A DNA stretch of 64,000 nucleotides from an uncultured Bacilli bacterium (GCA_944371995.1 CALVYD010000002.1:36376-100375); one strand, 5' to 3'; shown: positions 35,898 through 45,056, counted from the first letter of the stretch. The notes: generated by a model not told the origin, from the sequence alone. Translations and numbers: made by a program.

Positions 35898-36758
35898 TTA
35901 CTCCATATTGGTTGTTTCTATTTCTGGATACCATTCTGGATTACTCATTTTATATTCTTTCATTGTTGTTTGTTTTAATCCATCATAATAGTGCTCAGAG
36001 GTATCTGATATACTTGCGGCAATAGTGGAGTCAAAATAATAATATTTTCCCTTATATTTTATAATATTCCACATATGAGGTCCTGTTGTATTACCTGATA
36101 CACCATATGATTCTATTCCAATGTTTTGAAAAATTATTTGGCTTGCTTTGGCAAAACCTGCACATACTGCATTTTTGTTTATAAATACATTATATGCTGA
36201 TTGATTTTTTGACATATATGTAAATGTTCTATCATATTTTGTCTTTTTTCCTATCCAATTATATACATATTTAATCTTTCCATAATCATTTAGGTCTTTT
36301 GTATCTTCTTTAATTTTTTGAATAATTCTTTGAATTCTACTCATGTTCAATGCTGTAAGTAGTCTTAATGGTGTTGCACTATTTATTGTTATTTCATAAT
36401 CTCCTGCTGTACTATATTTATAACTTAGGCTTCCAAAATTTAGTAACTCTGGATGATCTACTAAAATTGCACTATATATTTTTTCAACATCTAGTTTATT
36501 CATAATACTTTTGAAATAGATTGTTGGAATATGATTTTTTGATGCTGATACTAATTTTTTATATATAATTTTTTCTGTAGTATCTAAATAATCATTATAT
36601 ATTCTTTCATCTGATGCATATAAATCATTTATATACGTAGGGCTTTTTTTATCTACCTTTGGATTAGGCTCAACTAAGATAAAGTAATTATTATATAAGT
36701 AAAAAGATAGTAATAGTAGTAAAATTGATAGTATTTTATTTTCTTTAAAAAATCTCAT
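35898..36758 (-). CDS. Membrane-anchored transglutaminase-like protein
   Basis: 286 residues from ATG 36758, four bases after the upstream stop; a TTG at 36800 would overlap that gene. One N-terminal membrane helix is followed by an extracytoplasmic domain. The transglutaminase/cysteine-protease core shows Cys (NAVCAGFA), His (GPHMWNIIKYKGKYYYFD) and Asp (FDST) in the right order. Members act as cysteine peptidases or cross-linkers at the cell surface. Coding-like sequence continues after its stop in other frames, so the C-terminus may be truncated. Confidence 0.8.
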   Translation of the reverse strand: MRFFKENKILSILLLLLSFYLYNNYFILVEPNPKVDKKSPTYINDLYASDERIYNDYLDTTEKIIYKKLVSASKNHIPTIYFKSIMNKLDVEKIYSAILVDHPELLNFGSLSYKYSTAGDYEITINSATPLRLLTALNMSRIQRIIQKIKEDTKDLNDYGKIKYVYNWIGKKTKYDRTFTYMSKNQSAYNVFINKNAVCAGFAKASQIIFQNIGIESYGVSGNTTGPHMWNIIKYKGKYYYFDSTIAASISDTSEHYYDGLKQTTMKEYKMSNPEWYPEIETTNME

Positions 36759-36762
36759 TTCT

Positions 36763-37104
36763 TTAATCTTTATATATATAATTTCCTGATATATAAGCAA
36801 TCCAAGGATATATAATAAAAGGGAAAAATAATCCTAAAAGCCCTATTTTTTTACCGTGACCATAACTATCAGCTATAATAAATGGAGCAAATATACAGAT
36901 TATTGTTAAAATAAGTAATCTATCTGGCAATAAAATTAATCCTAATGCTAGTAACATTAATAACCATGGTGATATTTTTAATTCCTTTAAAAAATAGTAA
37001 ATGTTTACAATAGGAATAATTCCTTTCCACCATTTTATTCCACTTTTAGCAATATATCCTGGAATAGAAATTGTAATACAGATCAAGCATACTACTAAAT
37101 ACAT
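36763..37104 (-). CDS. Small membrane protein (DUF5684-like)
   Basis: 113 residues with four predicted membrane helices. The phrase KWWKGIIPIVNIYYFLKE resembles the 'IPIYN' loop of DUF5684-type membrane proteins of unknown function. It is immediately upstream of the transglutaminase-like gene, four bases apart, suggesting one transcript. Confidence 0.6.
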   Translation of the reverse strand: MYLVVCLICITISIPGYIAKSGIKWWKGIIPIVNIYYFLKELKISPWLLMLLALGLILLPDRLLILTIICIFAPFIIADSYGHGKKIGLLGLFFPFIIYPWIAYISGNYIYKD

Positions 37105-37155
37105 ATTCTCACCTTATTTTTATTATATCGTCTTTCGTCTTTTTTTCATAGAAAA

Positions 37156-37179
37156 AAGAAACTGCCTTTACAGTTTCTT
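37156..37179 (-). terminator. Terminator of the ftsE-ftsX-M23 operon
   Basis: AAGAAACTG (37156-37164) and CAGTTTCTT (37171-37179), six-base loop, minus-strand T tract. Overlaps the stop codon. Confidence 0.8.
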
Positions 37180-38404
37180 ATCTTCCATACCACCATGAAT
37201 ATAGGCCATTCGGGAATCCTATATAATTTCTAGGATTTAATGTACTATTTTGATAAGTTGCCCAGGTACATCCTCCACCTTTATTCCAGTCACATGTAGT
37301 AATTTCTAAGTGTAGATGTGGTCCTGAGGAGTTACCGGTTGATCCCATGCGGCCAATTACGGTATCTGGTGTTACTATTTGTCCTACATTAACATACCAA
37401 GCTGATAAATGAGCATAGGTAGAATATAGGTATCTTCCATTTGTATAATGTCTTATCTTTAATACTAATGCTCCAGCATTATCATAGTATTTGGCAAATA
37501 CAACACCAGTTGCGACTGGGTGAATTTCAATATTTGAATAATTACGATTTCCAAGGTCAATTCCTAAGTGACCATTGTTCATCCAGTTCTGAGTTACATA
37601 TCCACTTTCCATTGGTCTAAAGAAACCTGCTGCTGATGGTGGCATTATATTTCCAGCACCGCCATTACCACTGCCTCCTCCACTTGATGCGTGTTCTCTA
37701 TCATATCTAATTTGACATTGTTGAATATCTTCATTTTCTCCACAACCAATAGACTCATAATATTTTACGTTTGCTTTTGCTGCATCTATTTGCTCTTGCA
37801 CTCCTGGCATTGCATCTTTTAGAGCTTTTGTATCCGCATTGATTCTTTCCTTTTCACTTTCTAATTCACTTTGTAAATTTTTCTGTTCTGTTTGTTTTGT
37901 TGTTAAATCTTCTTGCTGTTGTTTATTTTTAGCAATTAAATCTTCTAATTCTTTCATGATTTTATCATTATATTCTGTTAGTTGCTCTACCACTGACATG
38001 CGATAAATCATATCTGTAATACTAGTTGCTCCAAAAGCATACTCTAAATAAGCATTTTCTCCATTTGCTAATTGATAATATTCTAATATCTTTTTACTTT
38101 CTTCACTTTTTTCTTTTATTTCTTGATTACTTTGATCAATTTCAATTTGAAGAGTTCCGATTTCGTCGACAATCTTATCTAATTCTGCTTCAATCTCTGC
38201 AATTCTTGCTTTGATTTCTGCTACTTCTTTATCGTTTTTCGCAACTTTATCTTGTTTTGCTTGTAAATCAGCTGTATATTTTTCTACTTCTGCTCTAAAC
38301 TCTGCTAATGTATTAGCACTTGCCTGGGCATCCATAGGTAGTATGATATAGGATGCAATAATAGAGATTAGAACTAGAAAAGATATTATTTTATATTTTT
38401 TCAT
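37178..38404 (-). CDS. M23 peptidoglycan hydrolase with coiled coil (CwlO/PcsB/EnvC-like FtsEX effector)
   Basis: 408 residues: signal peptide to DAQASA (about 28), a long coiled coil (about 35-230), a Gly/Ser linker, then an M23 LytM domain. The zinc motif is complete: HLGIDLG near 282 and HLHLE near 368. Such proteins are activated across the membrane by FtsEX and cleave peptidoglycan for division or elongation. Its ATG shares a base with the ftsX stop, strong evidence for the FtsEX partnership. Two cysteines (CGENEDIQQC) before the linker could form a disulfide. Confidence 0.9.
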   Translation of the reverse strand: MKKYKIISFLVLISIIASYIILPMDAQASANTLAEFRAEVEKYTADLQAKQDKVAKNDKEVAEIKARIAEIEAELDKIVDEIGTLQIEIDQSNQEIKEKSEESKKILEYYQLANGENAYLEYAFGATSITDMIYRMSVVEQLTEYNDKIMKELEDLIAKNKQQQEDLTTKQTEQKNLQSELESEKERINADTKALKDAMPGVQEQIDAAKANVKYYESIGCGENEDIQQCQIRYDREHASSGGGSGNGGAGNIMPPSAAGFFRPMESGYVTQNWMNNGHLGIDLGNRNYSNIEIHPVATGVVFAKYYDNAGALVLKIRHYTNGRYLYSTYAHLSAWYVNVGQIVTPDTVIGRMGSTGNSSGPHLHLEITTCDWNKGGGCTWATYQNSTLNPRNYIGFPNGLYSWWYGR

Positions 38405-39309
38405 TATATCTTCAAATACTTTCTTACGGCACTGGCACTACCAACCATACCTACTAAAATACCAATTACTACAACAATTCCAGCAGTTGAGTAAATAAAT
38501 GGTTCTGGTTTTATCAATTGAATTAATTGAGTAAATAAGTAACCATCAAAATGCTTATAAAATGCTAAATACCCGTAAGTAGTAAATATTACTGGTATAA
38601 TAGATCCTAATAATCCTAAAATCATACCTTCAATAATAAATGGTGTTTTGATTGTGAAGTTACTTGCTCCAACTAATCTCATAATACCTATTTCTCTTCT
38701 TCTTGCTGATATTGTTAGTTTAATTGTATTTATAATTAAGAATACAGTTACTATAACTAGAGCAATTACTACTCCATACGTTACCTTTTCAATAGATGAG
38801 AAAGCTGTAACCATTTTATCTACCATACCTTCTCCATATCTTACTGTATTTACATGTTCTATTCTTTCAATTCTGGCTGCAACATTTGAAATTTTTTCTA
38901 CATCTTTTACTTTTACTTGAAATGTATCTTTTAGAGGACTTTCTTCATCACTCCACTCATCTAATACCGTGTTAAACACTTCAGATTCTTCTTGCATTTC
39001 TTCTTTTACTTGTTGTTTTGATGCAAAGACAATACTTTTTTTATTAACATTGGGAATTGATTTTATTTCATTTTCTACTAATTGTATATCTTCCTCTGTT
39101 ACATTATTATTTAAAAATATTACAATAGTTAAATCTTTTTCTATTTCTTTAGTAAAGTTTTGAACATTAAATGATGCCATGATAGCTATCGCTACTATAA
39201 TTAATGTAATTGTAATACAAGAAATGGATGCTAAGGATAAGCTAAAATTTCTGATTACACTTTTAAAGGCATCTCTAATGCTCCTTGCTAACATTCTAAA
39301 TATTCTCAT
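38404..39309 (-). CDS. ftsX: Cell-division ABC transporter permease FtsX
   Basis: 301 residues, four membrane helices with a large extracytoplasmic loop between the first two (about 60-170), as in FtsX. The motif SARRREIGIMRLVGAS before the third helix region is characteristic. It transmits FtsE ATPase activity to the hydrolase encoded next. It overlaps ftsE by 14 bases and the M23 gene by one base. Confidence 0.96.
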   Translation of the reverse strand: MRIFRMLARSIRDAFKSVIRNFSLSLASISCITITLIIVAIAIMASFNVQNFTKEIEKDLTIVIFLNNNVTEEDIQLVENEIKSIPNVNKKSIVFASKQQVKEEMQEESEVFNTVLDEWSDEESPLKDTFQVKVKDVEKISNVAARIERIEHVNTVRYGEGMVDKMVTAFSSIEKVTYGVVIALVIVTVFLIINTIKLTISARRREIGIMRLVGASNFTIKTPFIIEGMILGLLGSIIPVIFTTYGYLAFYKHFDGYLFTQLIQLIKPEPFIYSTAGIVVVIGILVGMVGSASAVRKYLKI

Positions 39310-39994
39310 CTATATATGTTCCTTTCTGCTTAAAGTTAACTAGATGTCCGTCTTTTAAAGTTACTACTTGTTTTTTCATGCTATTAACAATTTCTTTATC
39401 ATGAGTTGCCATAATGATAGTTGTTCCTCTTGTCTTATTAATATTGTCTAATACTTTCATGATTTCCATACTTCTTTCTGGATCAAGATTTCCAGTTGGC
39501 TCGTCACATAATAATAATTTAGGGTCATTTACTATTGCTCTAGCAATTGCAACACGTTGTTGCTCTCCTCCTGATAACTGGTCAGGATAGTTATGCACTT
39601 TATTTTTTAATCCTACTTCTTCTAATGCTCTTAATACCTTTGTTCTAGTTTTTTCTTTACTAGCTCCAATTACTTCCATAGCAAAGGCGACATTCTCATA
39701 TACAGTCAGTTTAGGTAGTAGACGATAATCTTGAAAGACTATTCCAAGTTTTCTTCTTAATTTATATACTTTTGTATTTCTAAGCTTTGCTACATCAAGT
39801 CCACCAACAATGATTTGACCTTTCGTTGGCTTTTCCTCACGATATAGCATCTTGATTAATGTACTTTTTCCACTACCAGACCCGCCAATTACGAAAGTAA
39901 AAGAACCTTTTTCAATAGCAAGATTTAAATCATAGATTGCAGTAACTCCATTTTTATATTTTTTCTCTACATTTTTTATTCTGATTAAGTCCAT
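39296..39994 (-). CDS. ftsE: Cell-division ABC transporter ATPase FtsE
   Basis: 232 residues from ATG 39994, preceded by GGAGGT. An ATG at 40021 is rejected because it lies in the -10 element. Walker A GGSGSGKST, Q-loop FQDYRLLP, signature LSGGEQQR and Walker B LLLCDEPTGNLDP are intact. It powers FtsX. A Spo0A-box-like motif lies in the promoter region. Confidence 0.97.
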   Translation of the reverse strand: MDLIRIKNVEKKYKNGVTAIYDLNLAIEKGSFTFVIGGSGSGKSTLIKMLYREEKPTKGQIIVGGLDVAKLRNTKVYKLRRKLGIVFQDYRLLPKLTVYENVAFAMEVIGASKEKTRTKVLRALEEVGLKNKVHNYPDQLSGGEQQRVAIARAIVNDPKLLLCDEPTGNLDPERSMEIMKVLDNINKTRGTTIIMATHDKEIVNSMKKQVVTLKDGHLVNFKQKGTYIDENI

Positions 39995-40019
39995 ATTTAC
40001 CTCCATCCTAGTATATTTC

Positions 40020-40028
40020 ATTATATCA
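40020..40028 (-). promoter_or_regulatory. Extended -10 promoter of ftsE
   Basis: TGATATAAT on the minus strand (40020-40028) with no consensus -35. The same TGATATAAT occurs before the hybrid kinase (47742-47750) and the 191-residue gene (63927-63935). Confidence 0.6.
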
Positions 40029-40033
40029 TAAAT

Positions 40034-40040
40034 TTCGACA
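40034..40040 (-). promoter_or_regulatory. Spo0A-box-like motif at the ftsE promoter
   Basis: TGTCGAA on the minus strand (within ATGTCGAAATT), six bases upstream of the extended -10. It could control ftsEX and the hydrolase during development. Confidence 0.4.
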
Positions 40041-40045
40041 TAACA

Positions 40046-40076
40046 AAAGAGGAGTTTTGTGAAATCTCTCCTCTTT
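40046..40076 (-). terminator. Terminator of the prfB-yitT operon
   Basis: AAAGAGGAG (40046-40054) pairs with CTCCTCTTT (40068-40076); a minus-strand T-rich tail follows. Confidence 0.75.
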
Positions 40077-40081
40077 AGACA

Positions 40082-40951
40082 TTACTTTCCGCCTTTTACC
40101 TCATAGGCATCTTCTACTACAAAAAAGACATTAGGATCAATTAATTTTATTCCTTCTGTTAATTTGTAGTAATCTCTTTTAGGAATTACGGATAGTAATA
40201 CTTTTCTTCTTTTTTCTAGAAAAGCACCTTCCACATTAAAAATTGTTACTGTGTGTTTTAAATTATTTAAAATATATTCTCTTATTTCTTTTTCTTTTGT
40301 TGTTACAATATAAAATGCCTTATTACTAGATATTCCTAGTAATACTTTGTCTATCATCATATTATTTATAAATACTAAAATAATGGCATACATCATCATA
40401 GACCAGCCAAAGAAAAAACTTCCTATGATAATTATCATTGAATTTATTACCATACTAGATTTTGCGATTGGTATTTTATGATACTTATATAATATTTGAC
40501 TAATAATAGGTAATCCACCATTACTGAATCCTGTTTTATAAATAAAACCATTGGCTAGTCCTCCTATTACACCAGCAAAAATGATGATTAAAAACTTATC
40601 GTCATAGTTTATTGTTATACCTTGTGTAATTATGGCTGTTAATTTTACGAATAACGGATAAATAAATGTTGCTAATAGACTTCCTAGGGTTCTTTCTGTT
40701 CCTAAATACATTAAGCTAAAAAGTAGACATGCAGATGATACTAACAATATCATAAGGGATGAGTCTATTCCGTAAACATAATTAGTGATAATTGCTATAC
40801 CATTTACGCCTCCTGCTACTAAGTCTGTTGGTAATAACAATAAATTATAGATTAATGCTAATACTAATAGTGCTGCTAATAATATTAGTATTCTTCTTAG
40901 GAGACTTTTTCTTTTTAATTTTTTTATTATATTTTCAATAAAGTTATCCAT
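40082..40951 (-). CDS. YitT/DUF2179 family membrane protein (copy 2)
   Basis: 289 residues with about five or six N-terminal membrane helices and a C-terminal soluble DUF2179 domain (LGISSNKAFYIVTTKEKEIREYIL to VFFVVEDAYEVKGG). Function of the family is not established. Its ATG shares a base with the stop of the first copy, so the two are coupled and may form heteromers. By eye the two copies are clearly homologous along the whole length (LVAGGVNGIAII versus IVAGGVAGFAII). Confidence 0.85.
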   Translation of the reverse strand: MDNFIENIIKKLKRKSLLRRILILLAALLVLALIYNLLLLPTDLVAGGVNGIAIITNYVYGIDSSLMILLVSSACLLFSLMYLGTERTLGSLLATFIYPLFVKLTAIITQGITINYDDKFLIIIFAGVIGGLANGFIYKTGFSNGGLPIISQILYKYHKIPIAKSSMVINSMIIIIGSFFFGWSMMMYAIILVFINNMMIDKVLLGISSNKAFYIVTTKEKEIREYILNNLKHTVTIFNVEGAFLEKRRKVLLSVIPKRDYYKLTEGIKLIDPNVFFVVEDAYEVKGGK

Positions 40952-41832
40952 TATTCACCTCCAAATACCTCATAAGCATCTGTTACTACAAAGAATGAGT
41001 TAGGATCAATTTCATGAATACCTTCTTTTAATTTATAGTAATCCTTCGTAGGAAGTACACACATTAGTACTTTTTGACTTTCTTTGGCATATCCTCCTTT
41101 GGCATTAAATACAGTTACACCATGGTTTAAATATTTTAAGATATATTCTTTTATTTTTTCTTCCTCTTCTGTTACTATGTAGAATGCTTTACTATCAGAT
41201 ACTCCTAATATTACTCGGTCTGACATATAACTAATTACATATAAGATAATAATAGAATACATAAATTGCGTTGGTCCAAAGACAAAGGCTGTTAATAATA
41301 CTATAGTTCCATCACAATATAACATACTATTTCCTATACTTATTTTTAGATATTTTGATAAAATTTGGTTTATTATATCTGTTCCTCCTGTTGTGAATCC
41401 TGCTTTATATATTAATCCAGCACCAAAACCATATACTACTCCACCAAAAACTGAAATTAATAATAATTGATTCGTGTCAATATCAATAATATTTCCAATA
41501 TTTTTAGTTAAATTAACACAAACAGGAAATAATAGAGAGCCTAAAATGGTTGCTTTTGTTTTTTCTTTACCTAATAGAAAATAGCTTAATATTAATAAGA
41601 TAATTGATCCAATTAAAATTACCAATGAATTATCAATATTAAAAAGATAGTTAATAATAATTGCAAATCCTGCAACTCCACCAGCAACGATATTATTGGG
41701 TACTAAAAACAAATTATATGATGTCGCGATTAAAAGACAACCAATAAGTAATTGAAGGTGTCTTTTTATACTCGATTTAGAATTGATTTTTTCTAATATT
41801 TTTAAATCCTTCTTTTTAGAAAACCATTTCAT
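40951..41832 (-). CDS. YitT/DUF2179 family membrane protein (copy 1)
   Basis: 293 residues, same architecture as the following gene: membrane domain with AGGVAGFAIIINYLFNID and KAGFTTGGTDIINQIL, then a DUF2179 domain ending SFFVVTDAYEVFGG. It follows prfB by 20 bases, giving prfB-yitT-yitT. The family is widespread in Bacillota without a firm function. Confidence 0.85.
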   Translation of the reverse strand: MKWFSKKKDLKILEKINSKSSIKRHLQLLIGCLLIATSYNLFLVPNNIVAGGVAGFAIIINYLFNIDNSLVILIGSIILLILSYFLLGKEKTKATILGSLLFPVCVNLTKNIGNIIDIDTNQLLLISVFGGVVYGFGAGLIYKAGFTTGGTDIINQILSKYLKISIGNSMLYCDGTIVLLTAFVFGPTQFMYSIIILYVISYMSDRVILGVSDSKAFYIVTEEEEKIKEYILKYLNHGVTVFNAKGGYAKESQKVLMCVLPTKDYYKLKEGIHEIDPNSFFVVTDAYEVFGGE

Positions 41833-41852
41833 AAGTACCCTCTTTTCTTTTT

Positions 41853-42951
41853 TTATTTTCTATTTTTCAAATTTGCTTCTATAAACATGTCCAAATCCCC
41901 ATCTAACACTTTTCCTACATTGCTTGTTTCTACATTTGTTCTATGATCTTTTACCATAGAATAGGGATGTAAGACATAACTTCTAATTTGAGAACCAAAA
42001 TTGATGTTCATTTGTTCCCCTTTTATTTCATTTAATTCTTGATTTTGTTCTTCTATTTTTTTCATAAGAAGCTTATTTTTTAATACTTTTAATGCTTGCT
42101 CTTTATTTTGTATTTGACTTCTTTCATTTTGACAAGTTACTACAATCTTAGTAGGTAAATGGGTAATTCTTACAGCTGAATCTGTTGTATTAACACCTTG
42201 ACCTCCAGCACCAGTGGAACGATAGACATCTATTTTTAAATCTTTTTCGTCTATTTCTATACTATTATCTTGTTCTATCTCTGGAGTTACTTCTACAGAT
42301 GCAAATGAGGTATGACGTCTATTATTTGAATCAAATGGTGATAATCTTACTAATCGATGAACACCTTTTTCATTTTTTAAATAGCCATAAGCATTTTTAC
42401 CTTTGACTCTAATCATTACACTTTTAATTCCAGCTTCGTCTCCATCTTGATAGTCCAATACTTCTATTTTATATTTCTTTTTTTCACACCATCTTGTATA
42501 CATTCTATATAGCATTAATGCCCAGTCACAAGACTCTGTTCCACCGGCACCTGGATGTATTTCTAGTGTACAATCATTTTTATCATATGGACCATCTAAA
42601 AGCAACAGCAAGCTCACTTCTTCTACTTTTTGTTCTATTGATACAATTTCTTGTTCTAATTCTTGGATTGATTCTTCATCATTTTCTAATTCTAGTAAAT
42701 TTGTTAACTCTAAATCATCTTTTACTTTTGTTAATAATTGCTCTATGCTATCTACTGTATTTTTTTCATCATTTAACTCTTTTATAGTATTTTCTGCTTT
42801 TTGTCTATCATTCCAAAAATCTATTTCTTTTGTTTTCTCTTCTAGTTCCTTTACTTTTTGTTTTAGCGAATCGATGTCAAAGTGACCTCCATAATTCTTC
42901 TAGTTTTTTTTCACTTTTTAATAATTGGTCTTTAATCTCTTTCAATTCCAT
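41853..42951 (-). CDS. prfB: Peptide chain release factor 2, with programmed +1 frameshift
   Basis: RF2 terminates at UAA and UGA. The gene starts at ATG 42951 (GGAGG upstream) and reads 24 codons to CTT (42880-42882), then TGA (42877-42879). Reading resumes in the +1 frame from GAC, ending at 41853, for 365 residues in total. The frameshift site has the classical form: GGAGG three bases before CTT-TGA-C. RF2 hallmarks are the SPF anticodon-like motif (RLSPFDS) and GGQ (GAGGQGVN). The arrangement autoregulates RF2 and shows that UGA is a stop codon in this organism. Confidence 0.97.
42877..42890 (-). promoter_or_regulatory. prfB: Programmed +1 frameshift element of prfB
   Basis: Minus strand GGAGGTCACTTTGA: an internal Shine-Dalgarno-like GGAGG, then slippery CTT and the in-frame TGA followed by C. 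Confidence 0.95.
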
Positions 42952-43098
42952 TTTTCTTCCTCCTTTTTAGTTTGTACTGTTTTTTCTTTTCTATTCTTTA
43001 CTTAAGTCAATGATAAGGTAACATATTTTTTATGATTTCTCAAATACTTTTTTTATTATTTTTGTATACTTTTTCAATATTTTACATATATTATTAGT

Positions 43099-43166
43099 GA
43101 GGAAGGTTCACTGTTAAGTGTGAAGATCCTCTGTAAATAGATAAAGGAGCTAAATTAAGCTCCTTT
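43099..43166 (+). ncRNA. Candidate small structured RNA ending in a strong terminator
   Basis: A nested hairpin GAGGA/TCCTC outside TTCAC/GTGAA (43099-43131) is followed by AAAGGAGCT...AGCTCCTTT (43143-43166) and seven T on the plus strand. No plus-strand gene precedes it, so the terminator has no other client on that strand. The promoter is weak by eye. Alternatively it only terminates the minus-strand gene that ends at 43155. Confidence 0.3.
43143..43166. terminator. Hairpin terminator at the end of the frameshifted gene
   Basis: AAAGGAGCT (43143-43151) and AGCTCCTTT (43158-43166). The T tract is strong on the plus strand and weak on the minus strand. Confidence 0.65.
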
Positions 43167-43795
43167 TTTTGTTTTTTGATAAGTTTTTTGTTGATATAAA
43201 TATTCTTCTATATGCATTTGATGGTATGTTTGGTTTTTTTCTATACTATCTAGTTTATTATACATATTCATAAAAGGTATCTCGTAAGGACTGTTTTTGC
43301 TTCCGCTACCACTAAATCTAACTGTATAGGAAGGAAAAATATCTATCATTCCTTTATAGAAAGTTATTTTATATGTTTTCTCTTCTGGTTGTATTTGCAG
43401 TTTACAAGGATCTTTATCTATTTTACTATCGCTTACCCATTCAATCATATTATCATGGAATAAATTTGTCCAGGCATTATCATTTTCTTTCTTTGATGGC
43501 TTTATTTCTAAACCTAAATCTTTTACAAATTGATAAAACTCATCATCATCTTTTTCTTTTAGTGGAGTTTTATTTTTTATAATATTATATAATTCATCTA
43601 TACTTTGAAAGAAATCATAATTTTCTTTTGTTATTGTAAATATTTTTTTCTCTGGTAAGTCTTGTAGACTTTCTGTTGGTATATATTCCCAGAATAAATC
43701 TAGTGTGCCCCATAGTATATACTAAAGCTTCCTTCTTCTGTAGTTATTATAAATTTATTATGATTATCAAGATCATATTTTTTTATTTTTAACAT
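43155..43795 (-). pseudogene. Frameshifted gene of unknown function (one-base deletion in a G run)
   Basis: ATG 43795 (AAGGA upstream) opens MLKIKKYDLDNHNK... up to SIYYG and then meets TAG at 43700-43702. From the GGGG run (43708-43711) the other frame continues open for about 185 codons to 43155. Restoring one G gives SIYYGGTLDLFWEYIP and a protein of about 213 residues. The intact second part argues for a very recent mutation, phase variation, ribosomal slippage or a sequencing indel. No family recognised; soluble, lysine-rich. Confidence 0.65.
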
Positions 43796-43875
43796 ATTGT
43801 TCCTTCTTCCTCTAACTGAATTATAACATATAACTTGTTATAATTATACTTTTTTTAGGAATAAGTTTAGATAGA

Positions 43876-43903
43876 AAAAGTATTGAATAAAATCAATACT
43901 TTT
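43876..43903 (-). terminator. Terminator of the dehydrogenase gene
   Basis: AAAAGTATTGA (43876-43886) and TCAATACTTTT (43893-43903), six-base loop. Overlaps the stop codon. Confidence 0.75.
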
Positions 43904-44957
43904 AGGCTTTTTCGATATATTTTAATTCTCCCATGCGTGATGTTGGAATAAATCCAGATTCTGCTGCAATTACATCTGGGATTCTGTTGATGATAGTTGC
44001 ACAAGTAAGTTCTACTGTATTTGGCTTATCAATTACCATTGTTGTATTTGGTTCTCCATATATTGTCCATTCGTTTCTATCAAATTCATCTTTATTATAT
44101 ACTTTTCCAATACATTCTGTCTCTAGCGTAATACCCTCTTTTGTCTCGGTAGTAACAACAGCACTCATACCTGTTGCCATACCTGCTTTTACAGTCATAC
44201 CTAAGGTACTAGACTCAATATCATAATCATTAAATTGTGGTACACATTTTTGTCTTTGACTTACTACAGTTAAACCTAGTTTATCACAAAGCCATCCATT
44301 CACATTCCACATATATGATGGAGCATAAGTACCACTTTCAATTACTTTTTGTCTTTCTTCATCAGAAATTTCATCTGCACTCGCTACATCACGTTCAAAC
44401 TCTTCCTTTGTTAGTCCTGCTCCATGTGCTTTTGCTAAAGCAATTCCGTAGTCTTCTACATTATAAGATGAGCTACCTTTGATTTTTGTGATATTGTGAC
44501 TTGCTCCTACTAAAGTAGTAATTAAATTTCCCCAGAAAGCATCTTGATATCCACTACCAGTAATAGTACAGTTATTTTCTTTGGCAAGTTTATCAATTTT
44601 ACTAGTTAGTGTTGGATTAGAATTCATTGGGAAGAAAGCTTCTTCACATGTAGTAATAGCGTTAACTCCACATTTTGCACAAGTCATTAATGCATCTTCT
44701 ACATCTGCAAGTAGGCTCATTGTTGTTACAATGGCACAGTCTGGTTTTAAACTATTTAGTAGTTCTTCTGACTTTGCTGCGTCTTCTACAACTACTCCTA
44801 CTTTATCTCCTCCCATGATTTCTCCAATATCTTTTCCTATTACTGCTGGATTATTATCCACAGCTCCTATGACTCTTCCACCATTTTCTATTACATAACG
44901 CATGGTGTAAACACTCATTTTTCCACAACCATATTGAAATATTTTTAGTCCGTTCAT
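43902..44957 (-). CDS. NAD(P)-dependent oxidoreductase, 2,4-diaminopentanoate dehydrogenase-like
   Basis: 351 residues. The Rossmann start is IFQYGCGKMSVYTMRYV, then GAVDNNPAVIGKDIGE; the rest follows the dihydrodipicolinate-reductase-related family that includes 2,4-diaminopentanoate dehydrogenase of ornithine fermentation. Conserved features are GSGYQDAFWGNL and the C-terminal domain with TCATIINRIPDVIAAESGF. No other ornithine-degradation genes are adjacent, so the substrate could be another amino acid. Single gene with its own terminator. Confidence 0.75.
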   Translation of the reverse strand: MNGLKIFQYGCGKMSVYTMRYVIENGGRVIGAVDNNPAVIGKDIGEIMGGDKVGVVVEDAAKSEELLNSLKPDCAIVTTMSLLADVEDALMTCAKCGVNAITTCEEAFFPMNSNPTLTSKIDKLAKENNCTITGSGYQDAFWGNLITTLVGASHNITKIKGSSSYNVEDYGIALAKAHGAGLTKEEFERDVASADEISDEERQKVIESGTYAPSYMWNVNGWLCDKLGLTVVSQRQKCVPQFNDYDIESSTLGMTVKAGMATGMSAVVTTETKEGITLETECIGKVYNKDEFDRNEWTIYGEPNTTMVIDKPNTVELTCATIINRIPDVIAAESGFIPTSRMGELKYIEKA

Positions 44958-45022
44958 TTTTTCCCTACCTTTCTTTTTTAGTATATCACTTAAGTATAAA
45001 TTAAAACGTTTTAGAATTAAAA

Positions 45023-45047
45023 AAAGTACACTTTTTAGTGTAACTTT
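45023..45047 (-). terminator. Terminator of the second NUDIX gene
   Basis: AAAGTACACT (45023-45032) and AGTGTAACTTT (45037-45047), one bulged base; the minus strand continues into a T-rich tract. Confidence 0.5.
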
Positions 45048-45056
45048 ACATTTATA

